From contig NC_088309.1 of the NCBI RefSeq assembly GCF_910592395.1, positions 10,542,501 through 10,606,500 of the forward strand: a stretch of 64,000 nucleotides of DNA, written 5' to 3'. This DNA is from Lineus longissimus (taxonomy: Eukaryota > Nemertea > Pilidiophora > Heteronemertea > Lineidae). Within the stretch, counting starts at the first letter, position 1. Each line of letters starts with the position of its first letter. Shown piece by piece: positions 58,801-64,000 of the stretch. A program made the position numbers and the translations under genes. The notes beneath the pieces were generated by a model, which worked only from the letters and a program-made list of their open reading frames with translations, made no database searches and had not been told where the DNA came from.

Positions 58801-59015
58801 ACTCGGGAAATTGTCATCACTTTGCCTCATTTCCCTCAACTTAAAATATCCTATATTCTTTTCGCTTCAGATTACGTCGACGGAAAAGTAAAACGAGGAA
58901 ATATGGTGTTCTGTCAACGTCTGGCAATGATAATATGGAGATGACGCCACTCGATCAAGATGAAGAGGACGAAGATATGACCGTGTTTGAATTGAATGGG
59001 CATGCAAGAAAATAA
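55853..59015 (+). CDS. FAM174: FAM174 family membrane protein
   Basis: Exons 55853-56262 and 58871-59015, joined in phase 2, give 184 aa. Signal peptide at the N-terminus ([19 protein letters not shown]), then a low-complexity Asn/Ser/Gly-rich lumenal part with several N-x-S/T sites, then one membrane helix ([17 protein letters not shown]) and a basic-then-acidic tail ([34 protein letters not shown]). The YVLxGxTxLxVLYFxI block and the KYGLL-type tail are FAM174 hallmarks. It is a type I single-pass protein; family members are linked to Golgi and secretory membranes, and the molecular role is not established. ATG 55853 is chosen because the signal peptide follows at once; an in-frame ATG also exists at 55778. 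Paralogue (A, B or C) not assigned. Confidence 0.88.
56356..56407 (+). CDS. FAM174: Possible alternative terminal exon of FAM174
   Basis: After the acceptor CCATTTCAG the frame (phase 2, same as the main second exon) reads [17 protein letters not shown] and stops at TGA 56405-56407. Using it would replace the conserved acidic tail by 17 residues. Acceptor quality is good. No poly(A) signal is seen between it and the MITE at 56416, so it may not be used. Confidence 0.4.
56416..56567. mobile_element. Tigger/pogo-like MITE, copy 5
   Basis: TA-flanked; starts CCGTAGAATCTCTCC and ends GAGGTTCCACTG. It begins nine bases after the stop of the alternative FAM174 terminal exon (56356-56407), so it would sit in that isoform's 3' UTR. 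Confidence 0.8.
56568..58870 (+). other. FAM174 intron, no other gene recognised
   Basis: Several open frames up to 144 codons occur at 57.3-58.2 kb on the plus strand. None resembles a family I know, and they overlap each other in different frames. Confidence 0.4.
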
Positions 59016-62000
59016 GTTGGTCAGTATGAATATAGTTTCTCCGTTGGTTTTTAGAAAAGATGGTGAAACTTTTTAAAAAGAACATGAAGAAGGGGTGTTC
59101 CTATTGGCACTCACTCTTATGCCAATACATGTAGCTTCAAGTGAAGTATTCTGGAACTGTTTACCGAAACATGCGTGGTGGCCTGTTCCATCAATACAGG
59201 TGCACTAATGGAAGTCCGTGCACTGGTGGCGATATAATACTTTTGAGAGAAAAAGTTTGGAAAGCATGATACCAGTATGAAAATTGCTGGAAAAACTTTT
59301 TTCCAAATGAGCTTATCTATTGAGGTTATTAGTTATGCTAAAGGAAAACTTGAGGAGAGCTAGCTCTGATAAAAAGTTGTTCATGGGAGTGATGGGCACA
59401 AATCTTTGTTATTGATCAGTTTTGATGACGGGATGTATGAAACGTCAGCCAAGTTTTTCCAATCCTCACAGGGAAGTCGGATTACTAGCATACTGAGTGT
59501 ACATGATGTAGGCGTGAATGCTTTTGCCCACACACTATCAGCATTACAACGATATTGGTGAACTGAAACTTGGGAAGGCCAGTTTCAACTCGAGTGCTGT
59601 CTGAAGCATCAAAAATTTGGCTCGATGAATCTTGTGTCAGATTGTCAGATACTCGCCATATTTGTCATAATTGCAAGTTCACAAGTTGGAGAGGCTGGTT
59701 TAACCTCCTTTGGGTTTGATTACAGATAATTCATTCCGAGATGACTGCGCAATGGAACACTTTTTATGCGATGAAGAAATGCTTTAATTCACAGAAGTGT
59801 TAAGTCAACTGCACAGTTACCGTATTTTGCTGCGTATAAGGCGCAGCTTTTTGACCCAAGAAAGCCCTAAAATCGGGGGGTGCGCGTTATACGAAGGTGC
59901 GTGTTATCTATGGCCTAGCCCAAGGAAGCCACCGACTGATCACAAGATTTTTTCCATCAACTCATTTCTTTTGACGGCTTTTTTGGCTCGCAACCAAGTC
60001 GGCGCATTTTATATTTTTGCACGAAAGAAAAGTCGGGAATATCGATGCACTTTGCATAGTTCACCTATGCTAACTCGCCTGTTCTGTACGCAATACATAT
60101 TAGTATCCTCATTATCATTTCAGTTACTTCTATAAATGTTTTTGAGGGTCCTTAGCGGCAATATTCAGAGCGTAGATGCGAGATAAATCCAAATCGATAA
60201 ATCAGCTGATCGTGTGCCGCCATGATTTAACATCAAAGCGAGGCTTTTACGAGGCAGGGGGCATCTCAGAAGTTATTATCATCATTCATAAAATGTACTG
60301 CGTGTTATACGTAGGTGCGCCTTATGTCTGGATTTTGTCTACGGACTCAATGGGTGCGCTTTATACCCCGGTGCGTTTTATACGCAGCAAAATACGGTAC
60401 TGAACAAAGATTTTGCTCAAATTTGATTCTTTTTGAGGGTTATTATCAGTGCAGGTAAAGTGCATGATAAATCTCGGAATATTATGCTCTTCTGGCATGT
60501 CAGGAACTTCAATATGAGGCCTGTTTCCACAACTGCGACAAGCTGCTCTTGCAGGCAATGGATTAATTCTTATGTAAGCTACTTGTTTGGCAATAGTCAC
60601 TGACCACAGGATGCCTGTGAAAGTGGTAAACTGCTACTGTGGTGAACTGCTACAGTGGATTCAGGCCTTTACAGTTAGACTAAAACATATGAAAAGATAA
60701 CTTTTACACATTGCTCTGTCAGTCTGGGTGATTGATAGCAAAAATAGATGCACACTGTGAAAGCTTGTTATTCTGACATATCATGGCAGCTGGAAATGAC
60801 AGCATTTATGTCAACCCTTTCCTATGACGTTAATGCTGCACATTAACGATGATGCATCGACTGCCGTGATGTTCACCAGTAAGGTGGGTGAGCTATGTTT
60901 AAAGGGTAAAGCAATTAGGTGACAAATGGCAGAGATAGCAATTAGGTTTATATGGAAATTGGCTAAGTGGGAAGGGACAAATTGGAAATAAAGTTAAGAG
61001 TCAAGTAGGGAGGGCTCTCATCGCCAGAAGCTGTTCATGCAATATCATATTCAAGTAAAGTTTGCAGTTACTTGCCATGTTAAAGACCATGACATTGTCA
61101 ATCTTGGGAAAATGGTGGTCTGAAATATTGCTTTCAGAGACGATTTACCTGACTGAGGCAAAAATGTTGGTCTGAAATTTAGGTTTTTGCGGGAAAAGAA
61201 CTCGGGGCATTGACTGCTCTGACCAGCTAAGATCATGGGCAGATACCAGAACTCCTCGACCATGCAGCTCCACATTGCTGTTCACCAACCGTGTGCAACT
61301 GAGCCAACCGGATGTTGCCTGATACAGTGACCTAGCCTTAAGAGCATGTCCTGTTTTCATGTCGCTATGATCTCCTTGCTACAACAATGATATCAAGCTA
61401 GCTCCCGAAGGAAATGAAAGAGATCTGCGCTATGTCATGTTGACTGGGACAAAACATGGGTTGTCCATCTTGGTCAGTGGCGCTACATGATTTATGATAT
61501 CGATCGGTTGTCTGGGAATCCTATGATAGAAATAAGTGACAGTTGTGATCGTAGGAATCATGCTGAGGGCAAAGTTAAGTGAGAGTGCAAATACTTGGGG
61601 GAATCAACAACTTTTGATGTTTCAAACAGACTTGTCAGCAAACCTCAGTCACACATGGAACATTTCTGTGGTGTGTTGTCTGAAGTGTTTGATTGCATTC
61701 ACCAGACTCGGAGGCGGATATTTGTTTGTTTGATTGCATTCAGCAGACTCGGAGTCATAAATTTGTTATGATTGCCAGCACTAGCCAAGTGATAGCGTTG
61801 AAACTGCTCTGATTTAGAATCGGAGAGGCTTCGGTCGACTTTCAAATTTTTGTGGAACAAGCGCTTACCATTGCAGATGATCTTGATATCGGGCCTCTAA
61901 GTCTAAGAATTTGACTTGGAGATTCACTATGATACTGAATCAGTCCAATGAGACCTAAGGAAGATTGAGACCTATGAGGCGGAGTTGATTTTAGCCACTG

Positions 62001-64000
62001 CCATAATTGCCGATCAAGTTGTACTCATGACTCTTGAGCTTATTCATGGTGAAAATGCTAACCCTGTTCACCCTTGACATTAAGATGAGACGCGGAGACT
62101 AACACTATAGTGTATTAAGCTGGATCACAGACAAAGAATATGACTCGGCCAGGATTTAAAAAGGGTGGGGTATTTTCTGATTTTGATATAACAGGACATG
62201 CGATTGCTGATGTCAATTTTGTTTTAAAAATTGACGGAAAATCAACAATATTTGAATGTTTTGCGGAACAAACAGACACTTGACTAAATATTGGTTAGAA
62301 ATGCTGTTTGTTTTCAGGGTGGTAGGGCACAGTGACATTTTGAGCGTAAAAAGGCTCACTGGATAACATAGAAGCACATTATCGAAGTTGTAATGCCTTT
62401 AAACAAGCGAAGTTTGGTTATGGGAGGGTACTCATAATCCTGATGGTACATGCACATGACATATATATAAGGCAGCTGGATTGAGACATCGTTGGAAGCA
62501 GCTGGCAGCAGTGTTGTATAAATTGTTCCTATACTGTATGAATGATATAGGCTACAACTAGAGAAAATTCTAATACATTTTACAGTATGTATGTTTGTAT
62601 ATATACTGTATGTATGTACGTGTGTATGCATGTATCTATGATCATCATTGCTGTCATTGTTATTTCGATGTGATTGAAAGTCCACCTGCTTATGACTACT
62701 CATGTATCTAGATCACCAATTATGCCAGCGTGGAGGATTGTTCGTTGTTAAAAAAAGCGAGATTGACAACATGATTGAGACGTCAGTCTGTATTCCTAAT
62801 ATATTGAAGTCAAGTGGCCTCTTGTCATGATCACATTCATCAGAGTGTCATGGGTTTAGTTTGCTCTATGATGTGTTCAATATTGACCTTGAGCAGGCCA
62901 CTTTATTTTGATTGCCACAAAGCCATCAATGCAATCCAGGCAAACACAGCAGCCTCTTTTGGTCTGACTTTTCCACATATATTGTGCTGTTGGCACAAAT
63001 CCCTTATGTCCAAACACATGGTATGGTTCTCAAGTCATTCTCACTTGAGAGAAACGCATGTTTAGTAGTAAATTGATTTTTCCATTGATTCCCAAGTGAC
63101 AAATGGGTATTAGTTGCATTGGGCATTTAGTGCTCAAATATCAAGTGGGTGCTGGACTGAACACAATCTTATTTTTGTAGAATGTGTGCCACATTTGCAG
63201 AAGTACTGGTTCTGGGGCGACGTTTTCTTAAAGGGGGACTATAGGCAGGAGGAGGGGAGTCAAATTGGCCATCTTCGGGTGACTAATATGCTTAGTAAGG
63301 GCACTGGGTCATTCAGCACTACATATATTCATTGTACAAGCCTGAATAGTTTTGACGTACTGTGAGATGAGAGAGACCCCTTTTGGCGACATTGTGTAGC
63401 TTTATCTTGCCTGCCTAGCTGCTTCCTATAGTGTCGCTTTAAAGGGTTCTTCAGGATCAATGTCAATTGCATGTGTAATCACCGTTTAGACAAGTAATAC
63501 CAATTTTTTGTTCTGATATGTATCCATCAGGTTACAAAATGAATTATGTATTCTGTCTCACATTGTGCATATCTGGCCATCTGTGCCTTCCTCCGGGCTT
63601 GGTACAAAATTTGTTACACAACAATGGTACATATCTACATGATATTTTTTTCATACGTTGGTTGGTTTATCTGTAGCCTTAGGGCAAACACAAATTAACA
63701 TCCGTCGTTTGGTCGCTTAGGATGTGATTAGAAATATGTTGGTCTGACACATACAGTATGTCTCAAAAACATGTCTTTGCTGTCATTTGTTGTCAAGATC
63801 ATAAGAAATAGCGATACCAGTGTATGGGTTTCAAATGTAGATGTAGGTTAAACCATCTCTGCTGTAAATTCCTTTATTCCTTGGATAACCAAGTGACTTC
63901 TATTCTGCTCTACCCAGAATGTTCCCATTTATGATTGCAATAGATACCTATATACCTTTATATCAACTAACGCCACAGAATAGATAAAAAGTACTATTCT
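59016..64000. other. FAM174 3' region and intergenic stretch without a recognised gene
   Basis: Holds the MITE 59820-60397, an AATAAA at 60987-60992 that could serve FAM174, and a local duplication near 61.69-61.76 kb (TTTGATTGCATTCA twice with GCAGACTCGGAG-like ends). Short frames elsewhere are not recognised. Confidence 0.4.
59820..60397. mobile_element. Tc1/mariner-type non-autonomous element, 578 bp
   Basis: The left end CCGTATTTTGCTGCGTATAA is the reverse complement of the right end (60378-60397) apart from a few bases, and TA flanks both sides (59818-59819 and 60398-60399). Subterminal GTGCGxxTTATAC words repeat in both orientations. No transposase. Confidence 0.8.

Overview
The window is animal nuclear DNA: AT-rich, intron-dense, with multi-exon protein genes, tRNA-derived SINEs, LINE 3' ends, MITEs and satellites. 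The gene set (BCL7, PISD, a MIF/DDT-type tautomerase, CTC1, FAM174) is bilaterian. An ApaH-like phosphatase and an LRR/Roco-type gene point to an invertebrate, probably marine (lophotrochozoan or invertebrate deuterostome). The exact taxon cannot be fixed from the sequence. Exon models were built by hand from splice-site consensus plus reading-frame phase; phases agree throughout except where noted.

Layout. 0.1-9.9 kb (minus): a large LRR/Roco-like gene, cut by the left edge. Its product begins with the first ten residues of histone H3 (Met included), then a proline run, leucine-rich repeats, a Roc-like domain with no P-loop, a COR-like region and a Cys module. It carries two pairs of duplicated exons that appear to be mutually exclusive. 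10.7-16.3 kb (plus): BCL7, a BAF (SWI/SNF) chromatin-remodeller subunit, head to head with the H3-mimic gene. 17-20 kb: no gene seen. 20.05-21.07 kb: a PIF/Harbinger-type transposon carrying part of a transposase. 21.3-22.2 kb (plus): intronless ApaH-like phosphatase. 25.6-30.0 kb: a diverged 76-80 bp satellite. 31.7-40.7 kb (minus): mitochondrial phosphatidylserine decarboxylase. 40.9-42.1 kb: mobile-element remnants. 42.7-43.8 kb (plus): MIF/D-dopachrome tautomerase-like gene. 44.3-45.2 kb: two tandem repeats. 46.0-55.0 kb or beyond (minus): CTC1 of the CST telomere complex. 55.9-59.0 kb (plus): FAM174 membrane protein. 59-64 kb: one MITE and no recognised gene.

Three gene pairs are head to head (H3-mimic/BCL7, PISD/MIF-like, CTC1/FAM174), and two of these have short shared promoter intervals. 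The genes do not form one pathway. The most unusual locus is the H3-tail-mimic LRR/pseudo-Roc gene, because of its N-terminus, its apparently dead GTPase fold, its two alternative-exon cassettes and its chromatin-gene neighbour.
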